Origin: Lysinibacillus timonensis
Lineage (GTDB): Bacteria > Bacillota > Bacilli > Bacillales_A > Planococcaceae
Reading direction: 5' to 3'
Assembly (NCBI RefSeq): GCF_900291985.1
Contig: NZ_LT985980.1
Coordinates: forward strand, 3,680,001-3,744,000
Length of the DNA: 64,000 nt
In this document: positions 47,001 to 55,734 of the stretch, piece by piece
How positions within the stretch are numbered: position 1 is the first letter of the stretch
How the letters are laid out: the number at the start of each line of letters is the position of its first letter
Notes under the pieces: model-generated
What the model saw: only the letters and a program-made list of their open reading frames with translations
Databases searched by the model: none
What the model was told of the DNA's origin: nothing
Translations under genes and position numbers: made by a program

Positions 47001-47469
47001 ATCAGAGTCATTTGGTGATATTTCTGTACTAGATACACCGACTTTCCTATATGGTCTTAAATTAGGGGAAGAAATAGAAGTTGAGATTGAAAAAGGGAAA
47101 ACATTAATTATTAAATTGATAGAAATCGGAGAACCACAACATGATGGAACACGTGTAATGTATTTTGAATTAAACGGTCAATCGCGTGAATTAGTGATTC
47201 AAGATTTAACAGTTGAAGTTGACGGAAAAAATTCGTTGAAAGCAGATCCAAGTAATCCAAACCAAATAGGCGCAACAATGCCTGGTACTGTCTTAAAGTT
47301 GGTTGTTTCAAAAGGTAGTCCTGTTAAAAGAGGCGATCATTTATTAATAACGGAAGCAATGAAAATGGAAACAACAGTTCAAGCTCCTAAAGACGGTATT
47401 GTGAAAGAAGTGTACGTACAAGCTGGAGATGCAATCTCTACAGGTGATTTATTAATTGAATTTGAATAA
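44032..47469 (+). CDS. pycA: Pyruvate carboxylase
   Basis: Biotin enzyme that makes oxaloacetate from pyruvate, 1145 residues. The biotin carboxylase part (1-450) has KILVANRGEIAIRIFRAC, the ATP grasp GGGGRGMRLV and EVNPRIQVEHT. The carboxyltransferase barrel (~520-820) starts with DTTFRDAHQSLLATR and ligates metal in IHLHTHDTSG. The C-terminal carrier has the biotin site EAMKMETTV near residue 1110. ATG at 44032 follows AGGGGTGG; GTG at 44023 overlaps it. Paired with pdh in this window it completes pyruvate partition into the citric cycle. Confidence 0.97.
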   Translation: MVRKINKILVANRGEIAIRIFRACNELNIRTVAIYSREDSGSHHRYKSDESYLVGVGKKPIDAYLDIEGIIEIAKHSGVDAIHPGYGFLSENVQFARRCEEEGIIFIGPTSEHLDMFGDKVKARQQAINANIPVIPGSDGPVDSLEELEAFGDTYGYPLMIKAALGGGGRGMRLVQSKEDLASSYERAKSEAKAAFGSDEVYVEKAIIQPKHIEVQILGDSSGNIIHLYERDCSIQRRHQKVVEIAPSNSLPDSLRNRICDAAVKLMKNVHYINAGTVEFLVSGEEFYFIEVNPRIQVEHTITEMITGIDIVHAQIKISEGFDIHSDYINIPKQNEIPLFGFAIQSRVTTEDPANSFMPDTGKLMVYRSSGGFGVRLDAGNGFQGAVVTPYYDSLLVKISTWGMTFREAAAKMDRNLREFRIRGVKTNIPFLENVVKHEKFITGDFNTNFIDTTPELFEFPIRKDRGTKLLNYIGNVTLNGFPGIEKRKKPILFQPNKPKLDLNLEIPAGTKQILDSRGADGLVEWIKQQQDVLITDTTFRDAHQSLLATRVRSQDMFEIADYNARMMANFFSFELWGGATFDVAYRFLKEDPWARLEKLRKQMPNVLFQMLLRGANAVGYKNYPDNLIREFIKESANSGIDVFRVFDSLNWIKGMEVAIDEVRNTGKIAEAAICYTGDILDSSRTKYSVQYYKDMARELEAAGAHILAIKDMAGLLKPEAAYRLISELKEATDLPIHLHTHDTSGNGIYTYAKAIEAGVDIIDTALGSMSGLTSQPSINSLYYAMKDSKREIKVDIDALEQLSYYWEDVRSYYSEFESGMRSPHSEIYVHEMPGGQYSNLQQQAKAVGLGDRWDEVKKMYSRVNMLFGDIVKVTPSSKVVGDMALFMVQNDLNEENIFTRGLTIDFPDSVVEFFQGYLGQPHGGFPADLQKVILKDKEAISVRPGELLEPVDFKEVATMLSSRYNREVSTKDVLAYALYPKVFEEYVTASESFGDISVLDTPTFLYGLKLGEEIEVEIEKGKTLIIKLIEIGEPQHDGTRVMYFELNGQSRELVIQDLTVEVDGKNSLKADPSNPNQIGATMPGTVLKLVVSKGSPVKRGDHLLITEAMKMETTVQAPKDGIVKEVYVQAGDAISTGDLLIEFE

Positions 47470-47476
47470 ATAATAA

Positions 47477-47507
47477 AAAGGGTGGCTAATTTCTATAGTC
47501 ACCCTTT
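47477..47507 (+). terminator. Terminator of pycA (weak T-tail)
   Basis: Stem AAAGGGTGGCTA / TAGTCACCCTTT with one G-U pair and seven-base loop; only a short TTTAATATT follows. Confidence 0.65.
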
Positions 47508-47515
47508 AATATTGC

Positions 47516-47550
47516 AAAAAAAATAGAGAACCTGAATTGAAAGGTTCTCT
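47516..47550 (-). terminator. Terminator of ctaA
   Basis: Minus-strand perfect 8-bp stem AGAGAACC / GGTTCTCT, ten-base loop, then ATTTTTTTT, eight bases after the ctaA stop. Confidence 0.85.
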
Positions 47551-47558
47551 TGAATATA

Positions 47559-48491
47559 TTATTTATTTTTTTTCTCATTATAATTACTTCTTGCAATAAG
47601 AAGAATCATATAGCAGAACAAACCAAATAATAATGTAATGAATAATGAATGTAGTAATGCTACGATTAAATCAAGTTTTGTTAAAACAACAAGCATCCCA
47701 GCTAAAACTTGTAATACGACAAGGATAAATGAAGTCACCCAACCCCAATAAATCACTCGTTGATCTTTATAATGTTTGATCGCATGAATTGTAATGTAAG
47801 CAATCCAAATAAAGATAATCACTACAGCTAATCGATGTCCCATTTGAACCCATTGATGCATTCCGTTTGGTAACGCAAATGGCTGATTATTATTACAAAA
47901 AGGCCAGTCTAAACATACTAGGCTTGAATTCGTATGGCGAACAAGGGCTCCAGTATAAATCACTATGTATGAGTAAAAGGTAACACCAAGTGTATGCCAT
48001 TTTAATTTCTTATCAATAAAAACTTTATCCGCATCAAATTTCGTATCCACTTCAAAGACAATCATTGCTAATAAGAGAACAGCTGCAAACGAAATTAATG
48101 AAATACCGAAATGAAGGGCGAGAATAAAGTCTCCTTGTCCCCATAATACTTGAGCTGCACCAATTAATGCTTGTGCTAACAGGAAGAAAATTGCAAGTAC
48201 ACCTAAAAACTTAACCTCACGAATAGACCCAAGTAATTTCCAAGTCCCGATGACAAGTGCAAGTACCAGAATTGAAACAGAACCAGTTACTAAACGATGT
48301 GAAAACTCAATTAATACTTCAGGCGTAATGACAGTTGGGATTAGTTCGCCGTTACATCCAGGCCAGTGTCGACCACAACCTAAACCACTATCAGTTTTTG
48401 TTACAAGAGCACCACCTAATAGAATAAGTAACATACCTAAGGTTGTCGCAACTGCAATCCATTTTAATATTCTACTTTTTCTTTGTTGCAT
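47559..48491 (-). CDS. ctaA: Haem A synthase CtaA
   Basis: Membrane enzyme that oxidises haem O to haem A for cytochrome aa3/caa3 oxidase, 310 residues with eight hydrophobic segments in two four-helix halves. It shows the family GGALVTKTDSGLGCGRHWPGCNGELIP loop with the Cys pair, ligand His in EFSHRLVTG and HQWVQMGHRLAV, and the second Cys loop CLDWPFCNN. GGTGG precedes the ATG. It is divergent to ctaB, as in B. subtilis. Confidence 0.95.
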   Translation of the reverse strand: MQQRKSRILKWIAVATTLGMLLILLGGALVTKTDSGLGCGRHWPGCNGELIPTVITPEVLIEFSHRLVTGSVSILVLALVIGTWKLLGSIREVKFLGVLAIFFLLAQALIGAAQVLWGQGDFILALHFGISLISFAAVLLLAMIVFEVDTKFDADKVFIDKKLKWHTLGVTFYSYIVIYTGALVRHTNSSLVCLDWPFCNNNQPFALPNGMHQWVQMGHRLAVVIIFIWIAYITIHAIKHYKDQRVIYWGWVTSFILVVLQVLAGMLVVLTKLDLIVALLHSLFITLLFGLFCYMILLIARSNYNEKKNK

Positions 48492-48612
48492 GAAAGAGCC
48501 ACCTACTTTATCTATGAAAACGCTATAAAAGCTTTACTGCCTTATATGATGATAGCGAATAAATTGATAAATGACAACTTCAAACAGATTCAAGTTAGTA
48601 GAATAACATTTA

Positions 48613-48654
48613 TTTCACAAATTGTTCACAACTTTGTATCTTAACTTTCACAAA
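48613..48654 (-). promoter_or_regulatory. Three TTTGTGAA-type boxes, candidate ResD sites
   Basis: On the minus strand TTTGTGAAA (48654-48646), GTTGTGAAC (48632-48624) and TTTGTGAAA (48621-48613) are centred 22 and 11 bp apart, on one face of the helix. The reported ResD motif is TTTGTGAAT-like and ResD activates ctaA in B. subtilis. The rest of the 335-bp ctaA-ctaB gap (48492-48826) shows only AT-rich sequence and the AAAGGAGGG site of ctaB. Confidence 0.55.
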
Positions 48655-48826
48655 TATTGAAGTAAAATGCGTTAATATAATGCTATTGTTTATTATTGTT
48701 CCACTTAATAATTCCATTTCGACTATCTTGTTCTAAATTTCACACTTAATATCTAGAAATCATGAACAAAGTTCGATATAGTTATTGTTAGCGGAATATG
48801 CTTACAAAAATGAAAGGAGGGAGTGA

Positions 48827-49744
48827 ATGTCGAACAATCGTGTTTTAACCACAGTTAGAGAATCCGGTCCTGATTCAAATTCAGTATTGGAAGATTTTTT
48901 CGCACTTATCAAGATAGGAATTGTAAATTCTAATTTAGTAACTACTTTTACTGGTATGTGGTTAGCATTTCAGTTAACGGGTGGTCACTTTTTGCAACAT
49001 CTTGATTTAATCGCTTACACGATGTTAGGTGCTGCACTTATTATTGGTGGTTCAGGGGCAATGAATAATTACATAGACCAAGATATTGACCCTATTATGA
49101 AAAGAACAAAAACAAGACCGACTGTAACTGGCAGGTTTAAACCAAAAGTTGTTTTGATTATCTCCTTATCATTTTTATTTGTAGGCGAAATTTTGTTATT
49201 TACGGCATCAATTGCTGCCGGCATGTGGGGACTTATTGGTATACTAGCTTATGTAGTTCTTTACACTATTTGGGCTAAGAGAAAATTTGTTAGTAATACG
49301 GTAGTGGGAAGTATATCGGGGGCCGTTCCACCAGTAATGGGATGGGCAGCCGTAGATCCTTCGTTAAGTTTGGGTACCCTAGCATTGTTCTTGATAATGT
49401 TTGCATGGCAGCCACCACATTTTTATGCGTTAGCTATGAAACGTACCAATGAATATAGTGCGGCAAATATTCCAATGCTACCTGTTGTAAAAGGTTTTAA
49501 AAGAACTAAGTTATCCATGTTGCTTTGGATACTATTATTATTACCAATACCGTTTTTATTAAGTGAACTCGGTATAGGATTTTTAATATTAGCAACATTA
49601 TTGAACTTGGGATGGCTAGTATGTGCCATTTTAGGGTTTAAAACAAAAGATGATCTAAAATGGGCAAATAAAATGTTCGTGTATTCACTAAATCACATGA
49701 CCATAACATTTGTTTCAATGATTATATTTGCAATCTTTGTTTGA
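48827..49744 (+). CDS. ctaB: Haem O synthase (protohaem IX farnesyltransferase) CtaB
   Basis: UbiA-family prenyltransferase that adds farnesyl to haem B, 305 residues with about nine membrane segments. The first Asp motif is NNYIDQDID followed by the family MKRTKTRPT, and the second lies in the YTIWAKRKF / VVGSISGAVPP region. AAAGGAGGG precedes the ATG. It starts the ctaB-G block; 210 bp separate it from ctaC. Confidence 0.95.
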   Translation: MSNNRVLTTVRESGPDSNSVLEDFFALIKIGIVNSNLVTTFTGMWLAFQLTGGHFLQHLDLIAYTMLGAALIIGGSGAMNNYIDQDIDPIMKRTKTRPTVTGRFKPKVVLIISLSFLFVGEILLFTASIAAGMWGLIGILAYVVLYTIWAKRKFVSNTVVGSISGAVPPVMGWAAVDPSLSLGTLALFLIMFAWQPPHFYALAMKRTNEYSAANIPMLPVVKGFKRTKLSMLLWILLLLPIPFLLSELGIGFLILATLLNLGWLVCAILGFKTKDDLKWANKMFVYSLNHMTITFVSMIIFAIFV

Positions 49745-49954
49745 CCTTAAATAACAATGTGTCGACAAATCCGAAGCAAAATAATTTCTTGTTGTTTTAG
49801 GATTACTTGTTTCGTACGACACTAAGTTCAAAGGGATTTCGTGCTGAATTACTGATAGGGGATTCTTCTTAAATTAGAATTCACATATACAGCAAATACC
49901 AATGTCCTAGTTACACATGATAATACAACAAAGAAAGAGGGGTTTTGTTAAGCT

Positions 49955-51034
49955 ATGATGAAAGGGCTTAAAAAATGGCGTCTATTCTCGCTATTAGCAG
50001 TAATGACAGTTTTTCTTTCAGCTTGTGGTGAAGAGTATATTTCGACGCTACAACCAGCTGGTGCAGTTGGTAAACAACAGTTTGATCTTTTAATATTCTC
50101 TATCGCAATTATGGCACTAGTTACGATTGTTGTTTCTGTTATTTACTTATACGCTTTCGTTAAGTTCCGCCGTTCAAAAACAGGCGAAGATTACATGCCA
50201 AAACAAGTTGAAGGTAGTCATTTATTAGAAACAATTTGGACAGTAATTCCAATTATACTTTTATTAATTTTAGCTGTACCTACTTTAATGACTACTTATA
50301 AATTTGCAGATGTATCTGCAATGGAACAAGTGAATGAAGAAGGTAATAAAACGGCATTAACAGTTAATGTTACTGCTAAACTATATTGGTGGGAGTTTGA
50401 GTATCCTGATTTAGGAATTGTAACTGCTCAAGAGCTAGTTGTACCAACTGGTGAAAAAGTTTACTTCAATTTAAAAGCAGCGGATGTTAAGCACTCATTC
50501 TGGATTCCATCTGTTGGTGGTAAAATGGACACGAACGTAGAAAACATTAATAAATTTTATCTTGAGTTCGATAAAGAATCAGAGGGACTTAAAGATGGAG
50601 TCTTCTACGGTAAATGTGCTGAGCTTTGTGGTCCTTCACACGCATTAATGGATTTCAAAGTGAAAACTTTAGCTCCTGAAGCATTCAATGCTTGGGTTGC
50701 AGCAATGCAAGCTACTGAAGGTCAAACTGCAGATACTGAATCTACAGATCTTGGTGAAGCAACTTTCGCTGCTAACTGTTTAGGATGTCACGCAGTTTCT
50801 GCTGTAGGTCCTGGTGGGGTTGCTATGGGGCCAAACTTAACTACATTTGGTGACCGTAGTCATGTTGCTGGTTTCTTAGAGCACAATAAAGAAAACTTAC
50901 AAAATTGGATACTTGATCCAGAAGAATATAAACCAGGTAACTTAATGACTGGTAAATATAACGCAGACGAGTTTTCTGAAGAAGAACTTAGTGCTTTAGC
51001 AGACTATATTATGAGCTTATCTGTAGAACAATAA
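49955..51034 (+). CDS. ctaC: Cytochrome caa3 oxidase subunit II
   Basis: CuA-bearing subunit with a fused cytochrome c domain, 359 residues. A lipobox LSACGE gives Cys24; two membrane helices follow (~43-66, 88-108). The CuA ligands are in HSFWIPSVGGKMD and CAELCGPSHALMDF. The C-terminal cytochrome c domain carries the haem site CLGCH and the axial Met region NLMTGKYNADE. The fused haem c defines a caa3-type enzyme. A long leader precedes it; AGAGGGG binding site. Confidence 0.96.
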   Translation: MMKGLKKWRLFSLLAVMTVFLSACGEEYISTLQPAGAVGKQQFDLLIFSIAIMALVTIVVSVIYLYAFVKFRRSKTGEDYMPKQVEGSHLLETIWTVIPIILLLILAVPTLMTTYKFADVSAMEQVNEEGNKTALTVNVTAKLYWWEFEYPDLGIVTAQELVVPTGEKVYFNLKAADVKHSFWIPSVGGKMDTNVENINKFYLEFDKESEGLKDGVFYGKCAELCGPSHALMDFKVKTLAPEAFNAWVAAMQATEGQTADTESTDLGEATFAANCLGCHAVSAVGPGGVAMGPNLTTFGDRSHVAGFLEHNKENLQNWILDPEEYKPGNLMTGKYNADEFSEEELSALADYIMSLSVEQ

Positions 51035-51070
51035 TTTGTAGTAGATTGAACTTTAGAGGAGGTTAAAGTT

Positions 51071-52963
51071 GTGAGCTCTGTCGCAATTGGTCAGAAAAAA
51101 GGCTTTGGAGCAACAATTTGGGACTATTTAACAACTGTTGACCATAAAAAACTAGGGAATATGTATTTTTTAGCAGGATTATTATTCTTTGCTATCGCTG
51201 GTTTGGAAGCATTATTAATACGTATACAGTTAATGGTACCAAATAATGATTTTGTTTCTGCAGGCTTTTATAATGAATTATTAACAATGCATGGTACTAC
51301 CATGCTATTCTTAGCAGCGACTCCGTTGCTATTTGGATTTATGAATGCAGTTGTTCCTTTACAAATTGGTGCACGTGACGTTGCATTCCCATTCTTAAAT
51401 TCATTAGGATTTTGGTTATTCTTCTTAGGTGCTGTTTTCTTACACCTTTCATTCTTCTTAGGTGGAGCACCTGATGCTGGATGGACATCTTATGCATCAT
51501 TATCTTTATACTCACCTGGTCATGGTATTGACTTCTATGTATTAGGTTTACAAATTTCGGGTGCGGGTACGTTAATTTCTGGTATTAACTTCATTGTAAC
51601 AATCATTACAATGCGTGCACCTGGTATGACATTTATGCGTATGCCATTATTCACTTGGACGACTTTAATTACAAGTGCTTTAATTACATTTGCATTCCCT
51701 CCACTAACGGTTGCTTTATTCTTCATGTTAGTTGACCGTATGTTCGGAGCAAACTTCTTCGATCATACAATGGGTGGTAATACAATTATTTGGGAACACT
51801 TATTCTGGATTTTTGGACACCCAGAAGTTTATATTTTAGTTTTACCTGCATTCGGTTTATTCTCTGAAATTATTCCGGTATTTGCTCGTAAACGTTTATT
51901 CGGATACTCATCAATGGTATTCGCGACTATCTTAATTGGTTTCCTAGGGTTCATGGTTTGGGCTCACCACATGTTTGCTACTGGTCTTGGACCAACTGCT
52001 AACGCGATTTTTGCGGTTGCTACGATGGCAATTGCTGTTCCGACAGGTATGAAAGTATTTAACTGGATTTTAACTATTTGGGGCGGTTCAATTAAAGTAA
52101 CAGTTCCGATGATTTATGCTCTAGGATTCATTCCGTCATTCGTTGCGGGTGGTGTAACAGGTGTAATGCAAGCTGTTGCTCCTCTAGATTACCAATTGCA
52201 CGATTCTTATTTCATTGTTGCTCACTTCCACTATGTAATTGTTGGTGGTATCGTATTGGCAATCTTTGGCGCAACTCATTTTTATTGGCCAATTATGTTT
52301 AACCGTGCATTAAATGAAAAATTAGGTTTTGTGGTTTTCTGGTTCTTCTTTATCGGTTTCCACTTAACGTTCTTTATTCAACATTTCTTAGGTTTAATGG
52401 GGATGCCACGTCGTGTATTCACATACCAAGCAAACCAAGGATGGGATTTGTTTAACTTCATCTCATCAATTGGTGCGATTTTAATGGCAATTGGTGTAGT
52501 ATTATTAGTTGTAACGATGTTATTATCTATTAAGTCTAAACCACTTAATACACGTGACTACTGGAAAGATGGTCGCTCACTTGAATGGGCTATTAAAACT
52601 CCAGTACCATTCTATAACTTTAAACAAACTCCACTTGTACGTGGGTACGATCCATACTGGATTGAAAAACATGAAGGTAATGCTGAAGGCATGACATATG
52701 CTGAACCTATTGGTGATATCCATATGCCAAATAACTCAATTTTACCTTTAATTATGTCTATCGGTATGTTTGTTGCAGCGTTTGGTGCACTATATCATCC
52801 AGATGGAGTAGCATGGTCAATTCCTGTAATCGTTATTGGTCTTGCAATTACAATTGGTTCTATGATTACACGTTCATTTAAAGATGACTTAGGATTCCAT
52901 GTTCACAAAGAAGAGGTTATTGCAACTGAAGAAGCTTTATATGGAAAAGGGGGTAAAAAATAA
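51071..52963 (+). CDS. ctaD: Cytochrome caa3 oxidase subunit I
   Basis: Catalytic subunit with haem a, haem a3 and CuB, 630 residues and about 14 membrane segments. Conserved haem-copper motifs include LTMHGTTMLF, FGHPEVYILVLPAFG (His-Tyr cross-link site), VWAHHMFATG and HDSYFIVAHFHYVIVGG. The GTG start at 51071 follows AGAGGAGG. The ctaE ATG overlaps its stop by one base. The strong preference for a few codons suggests high expression. Confidence 0.97.
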   Translation: MSSVAIGQKKGFGATIWDYLTTVDHKKLGNMYFLAGLLFFAIAGLEALLIRIQLMVPNNDFVSAGFYNELLTMHGTTMLFLAATPLLFGFMNAVVPLQIGARDVAFPFLNSLGFWLFFLGAVFLHLSFFLGGAPDAGWTSYASLSLYSPGHGIDFYVLGLQISGAGTLISGINFIVTIITMRAPGMTFMRMPLFTWTTLITSALITFAFPPLTVALFFMLVDRMFGANFFDHTMGGNTIIWEHLFWIFGHPEVYILVLPAFGLFSEIIPVFARKRLFGYSSMVFATILIGFLGFMVWAHHMFATGLGPTANAIFAVATMAIAVPTGMKVFNWILTIWGGSIKVTVPMIYALGFIPSFVAGGVTGVMQAVAPLDYQLHDSYFIVAHFHYVIVGGIVLAIFGATHFYWPIMFNRALNEKLGFVVFWFFFIGFHLTFFIQHFLGLMGMPRRVFTYQANQGWDLFNFISSIGAILMAIGVVLLVVTMLLSIKSKPLNTRDYWKDGRSLEWAIKTPVPFYNFKQTPLVRGYDPYWIEKHEGNAEGMTYAEPIGDIHMPNNSILPLIMSIGMFVAAFGALYHPDGVAWSIPVIVIGLAITIGSMITRSFKDDLGFHVHKEEVIATEEALYGKGGKK

Positions 52964-53589
52964 TGGATATTAATACTAAATTCACCCCAAAGTCTTGGCC
53001 AGATCATGCTGAGCAAGCTACTCCAGAAGGTAAAAATAAATTCGTAGGAATTTGGATCTTCATCTGTAGTGATATTGTATTATTTGCCAGCGTATTTGCT
53101 ACTTACCTTTCTTTAAAAGATAAAGGACCTGCTGGCATGGAATTCTCTGCAGCTGGACTATTTGAATTACCATTAGCATTCGTAATGACAATGTTACTTT
53201 TAACATCTTCATTAACTTCTGTATATGCTATGTATCACATGAAAAACTATAATTTTAAAGGTGTACAACTTTGGATGGGAATCACAGTCCTATTAGGTCT
53301 AGGATTCTTAGCACTTGAAATTTACGAGTTCTATCACTATGTACACATAGGCTTTGGTTATACACAATCTGCGTTCTCGTCAGCATTCTTTACACTAGTC
53401 GGTACGCACGGATTGCACGTAGTCATTGGTCTTGTTTGGATTACAGGTTTAATTATCCGTAATATGAAACGCGGGTTAAACTTATATAACGCGCCTAAAT
53501 ACTTTGCAGCGTCAATTTATTGGCACTTCATCGATGTTGTTTGGGTATTTATCTTTACTGTAGTTTACTTAATGGGGGTGCTAGGATAA
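52963..53589 (+). CDS. ctaE: Cytochrome caa3 oxidase subunit III
   Basis: Membrane subunit, 208 residues with five hydrophobic segments. It has the subunit III signatures GIWIFICSDIVLFASVFATYL and FTLVGTHGLHVVIGLVW, and ends with SIYWHFIDVVWVFIFTVVYL. The ATG overlaps the ctaD stop (TAATG). One base separates its stop from ctaF. Confidence 0.95.
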   Translation: MDINTKFTPKSWPDHAEQATPEGKNKFVGIWIFICSDIVLFASVFATYLSLKDKGPAGMEFSAAGLFELPLAFVMTMLLLTSSLTSVYAMYHMKNYNFKGVQLWMGITVLLGLGFLALEIYEFYHYVHIGFGYTQSAFSSAFFTLVGTHGLHVVIGLVWITGLIIRNMKRGLNLYNAPKYFAASIYWHFIDVVWVFIFTVVYLMGVLG

Positions 53590-53590
53590 T

Positions 53591-53932
53591 ATGGGACACG
53601 ATACACATGTTCAAGAGAAATCTCAAGCCCAATACGAATATGACCGTCATCATAATGCCGTTCATATGCGTAAACAAGTTGTAAACTTTGCGATTATGAT
53701 TTTCTTTACTTTCCTTGCATTTGCAGTAGTAGTTGCTGACTTTTCACCATATTTTATTAAGCCATTTATTCTTTTATTGGCTGGTGTACAAGTAGTATTA
53801 CAGCTATATTCTTTTATGCATATGGGAGAGAAACAAGCAGCTCATATCGGTGTAATTAATACATTCGTATGGATGGGTGGAGTAATCGCATTTACATTCT
53901 TCCTTGCTTTCTTAACTATTATTTGGTGGTAA
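53591..53932 (+). CDS. ctaF: Cytochrome caa3 oxidase subunit IV
   Basis: Small subunit of the oxidase, 113 residues with three hydrophobic segments and a His-rich N-terminus (YEYDRHHNAVHMRKQVV). LQLYSFMHMGEK is the family motif. It follows ctaE by one base. A terminator lies 13 bp downstream, so ctaG has its own signals. Confidence 0.92.
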   Translation: MGHDTHVQEKSQAQYEYDRHHNAVHMRKQVVNFAIMIFFTFLAFAVVVADFSPYFIKPFILLLAGVQVVLQLYSFMHMGEKQAAHIGVINTFVWMGGVIAFTFFLAFLTIIWW

Positions 53933-53945
53933 GAATGGCGAATTT

Positions 53946-53989
53946 AAAGTACAGATGGTTGATTTTATCAACTTATCTGTACTTTTTTT
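53946..53989 (+). terminator. Terminator of the ctaCDEF operon
   Basis: Perfect 11-bp stem AAAGTACAGAT / ATCTGTACTTT, 18-base loop, then a T-run to 53989. Confidence 0.87.
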
Positions 53990-54085
53990 ATTGTATGTAA
54001 TACTATAATTGTCATAGTTCGTTCATTGATGTTATTATGTAAGCGTTCTATAATGAATTTAATGTTATAAAAGGAGAGCTATATA

Positions 54086-55015
54086 ATGCCTTTAAGTATA
54101 TTTGGTTTTCAAGCATTGTGGAGTCCTTATTTAATAGGCGTCCTTGTTTTTTTAACCGTTGTTTATTTTTTAGTCACTGTTGTTTGGAGAAAGGATTTTA
54201 AAGTAAGTGAACCATTGAAAAAGAGTGAGGCAGTTTATTTTATTCTAACAATGATTTCACTTTATATTATTATTGGATCTCCAATTGATCTACTTTCTCA
54301 TATTTTATTTACGATGCATATGGTCCAAATGGCATTTTTGCTACTATTAGTACCTATTTTACTTATTAAAGGTATTCCATGGTGGGTTTGGAATGTAGTC
54401 GTTAATGCACCGGTTGTAAGTAAAATCTTTAAAATTTTCACTCAACCAGTTGTAGCAGTATTTGTATTTGCGATGATGTTTTCTTTGTACCATCTTCCAT
54501 TGATTTTCGATACCATTAAGCTCAATGAAACTTATCATGGTATATTTACATTCGTACTATTTCTTTCAGCATTCTTTATGAACTGGCCATTATTAAATCC
54601 ATTAGAAGGCCAACTGAAAATGAAAAGTTTATATAAAATTGGTTATATTATTGCAAATGCTGTACTAATAACCCCTGCCTGTGCACTAATTATTTTTGCT
54701 GGTGAACCTCTATATGCAACATATTATGATGGTGATACTTGGATTAAAGCAATGGAACTTTGTGTACCTATCGGAACTTTGTCAGGCTTAAGTTTAACTG
54801 GGCCAGAATTGTTTTTCCCGGGAAATATGACAACACTAGGTGATCAACAAACTGGCGGAGTATTAATGAAAATTGTACAAGAAATAATCTTTGGCATTAT
54901 TCTATTTAAAGTATTCCGAAGATGGTGGGTTGAAGAACATAGTCGAAATGAAGATGAAATAACTGAAAATGCTTTAAAAGAATTCCAAGCATATAAACAA
55001 AGTCAACAACATTAA
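54086..55015 (+). CDS. ctaG: CtaG, caa3 oxidase assembly factor
   Basis: Membrane protein needed for active caa3 oxidase, 309 residues with seven or eight hydrophobic segments. It has conserved HILFTMHMVQM and HGIFTFVLFLSAFFMNWPLL segments with His residues that may handle copper. This Caa3_CtaG family is unrelated to the Cox11-type protein of the same name. AAAGGAG precedes the ATG. DUF420 gene follows by 27 bp. Confidence 0.92.
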   Translation: MPLSIFGFQALWSPYLIGVLVFLTVVYFLVTVVWRKDFKVSEPLKKSEAVYFILTMISLYIIIGSPIDLLSHILFTMHMVQMAFLLLLVPILLIKGIPWWVWNVVVNAPVVSKIFKIFTQPVVAVFVFAMMFSLYHLPLIFDTIKLNETYHGIFTFVLFLSAFFMNWPLLNPLEGQLKMKSLYKIGYIIANAVLITPACALIIFAGEPLYATYYDGDTWIKAMELCVPIGTLSGLSLTGPELFFPGNMTTLGDQQTGGVLMKIVQEIIFGIILFKVFRRWWVEEHSRNEDEITENALKEFQAYKQSQQH

Positions 55016-55041
55016 TTTAGTTGCGTTAGGAGAAATGTTGA

Positions 55042-55503
55042 ATGTCATTACCCATTTTACCAACCCTTAGTACATCATTTATTGTACTCAGTGCTGTTTT
55101 AGTTGCCATTGGTTGGGTACTTATAGCTCAAAAAAAAATAGAAGCACATAAAAAAGTGATGATTGCAGCAGGTATTTCTGCTTTAATATTCTTTATTATT
55201 TATGCTTCAAGAACGATTTTTATTGGAAATACGGCTTTTGGTGGCCCGGAAGAGTTAAAAGGGTATTATACGTTCTTTTTAATATTCCATATTATTTTAG
55301 CTACAACGGGAGCTGTTTTCGGGATAACTAGTTTAACTACTGGCTTTAAATCTAAATTTACAATCCATCGTAGAATTGGGCCTATTACAAGTATAATTTG
55401 GTTCTTTGTTGCAATAACAGGTGTAATTGTATACTTTTTACTCTATGTATTTTATAAAGGTGGAGAAACAACATCTGTTATTAAAGCAATACTAGGATTC
55501 TAA
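55042..55503 (+). CDS. DUF420 membrane protein (YozB-like)
   Basis: A 153-residue membrane protein with four hydrophobic segments (~9-25, 40-58, 79-103, 120-142) and conserved HKKVMIAAG and IHRRIGPIT loops. DUF420 proteins often travel with oxidase assembly genes and are proposed to help cytochrome oxidase formation. It is co-directional with ctaG and ends at a terminator. Confidence 0.85.
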   Translation: MSLPILPTLSTSFIVLSAVLVAIGWVLIAQKKIEAHKKVMIAAGISALIFFIIYASRTIFIGNTAFGGPEELKGYYTFFLIFHIILATTGAVFGITSLTTGFKSKFTIHRRIGPITSIIWFFVAITGVIVYFLLYVFYKGGETTSVIKAILGF

Positions 55504-55530
55504 AAACCACCGCATTTTGCGGTGGTTTTA
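55503..55530 (+). terminator. Terminator of the ctaG-DUF420 unit
   Basis: Perfect 11-bp stem AAAACCACCGC / GCGGTGGTTTT with five-base loop, then ATTTTT. The following 55531-55660 is AT-rich with no gene. Confidence 0.9.
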
Positions 55531-55660
55531 TTTTTAAGCATTTTGTTAACTAATATTTATGTTTAAAGTAATTTTCATATGCTTGAAGATTATGTATAAA
55601 ATTTGTTGCACTGAATAAAATCAAGCATATTGAAATAACTTTACAATGATTATTAAATAT

Positions 55661-55712
55661 AAAAAGTGTGGTTCACAATAGTCATTAGTTAATGGCAAAT
55701 TGTGAATCACAC
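55661..55712 (-). terminator. Terminator of the yugN-like gene
   Basis: Minus-strand stem GTGTGATTCACAAT / ATTGTGAACCACAC (one G-U type mismatch), long loop, then TTTTTATATTT. Confidence 0.8.
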
Positions 55713-55734
55713 TCTATTTATAGTTTAATAGATA

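Noticed and set aside
49763-49826. Possible large hairpin with GTGTCG / CGACAC arms between ctaB and ctaC
   Set aside because: Only six bases pair at the ends, the interior does not, and no T-tail follows.
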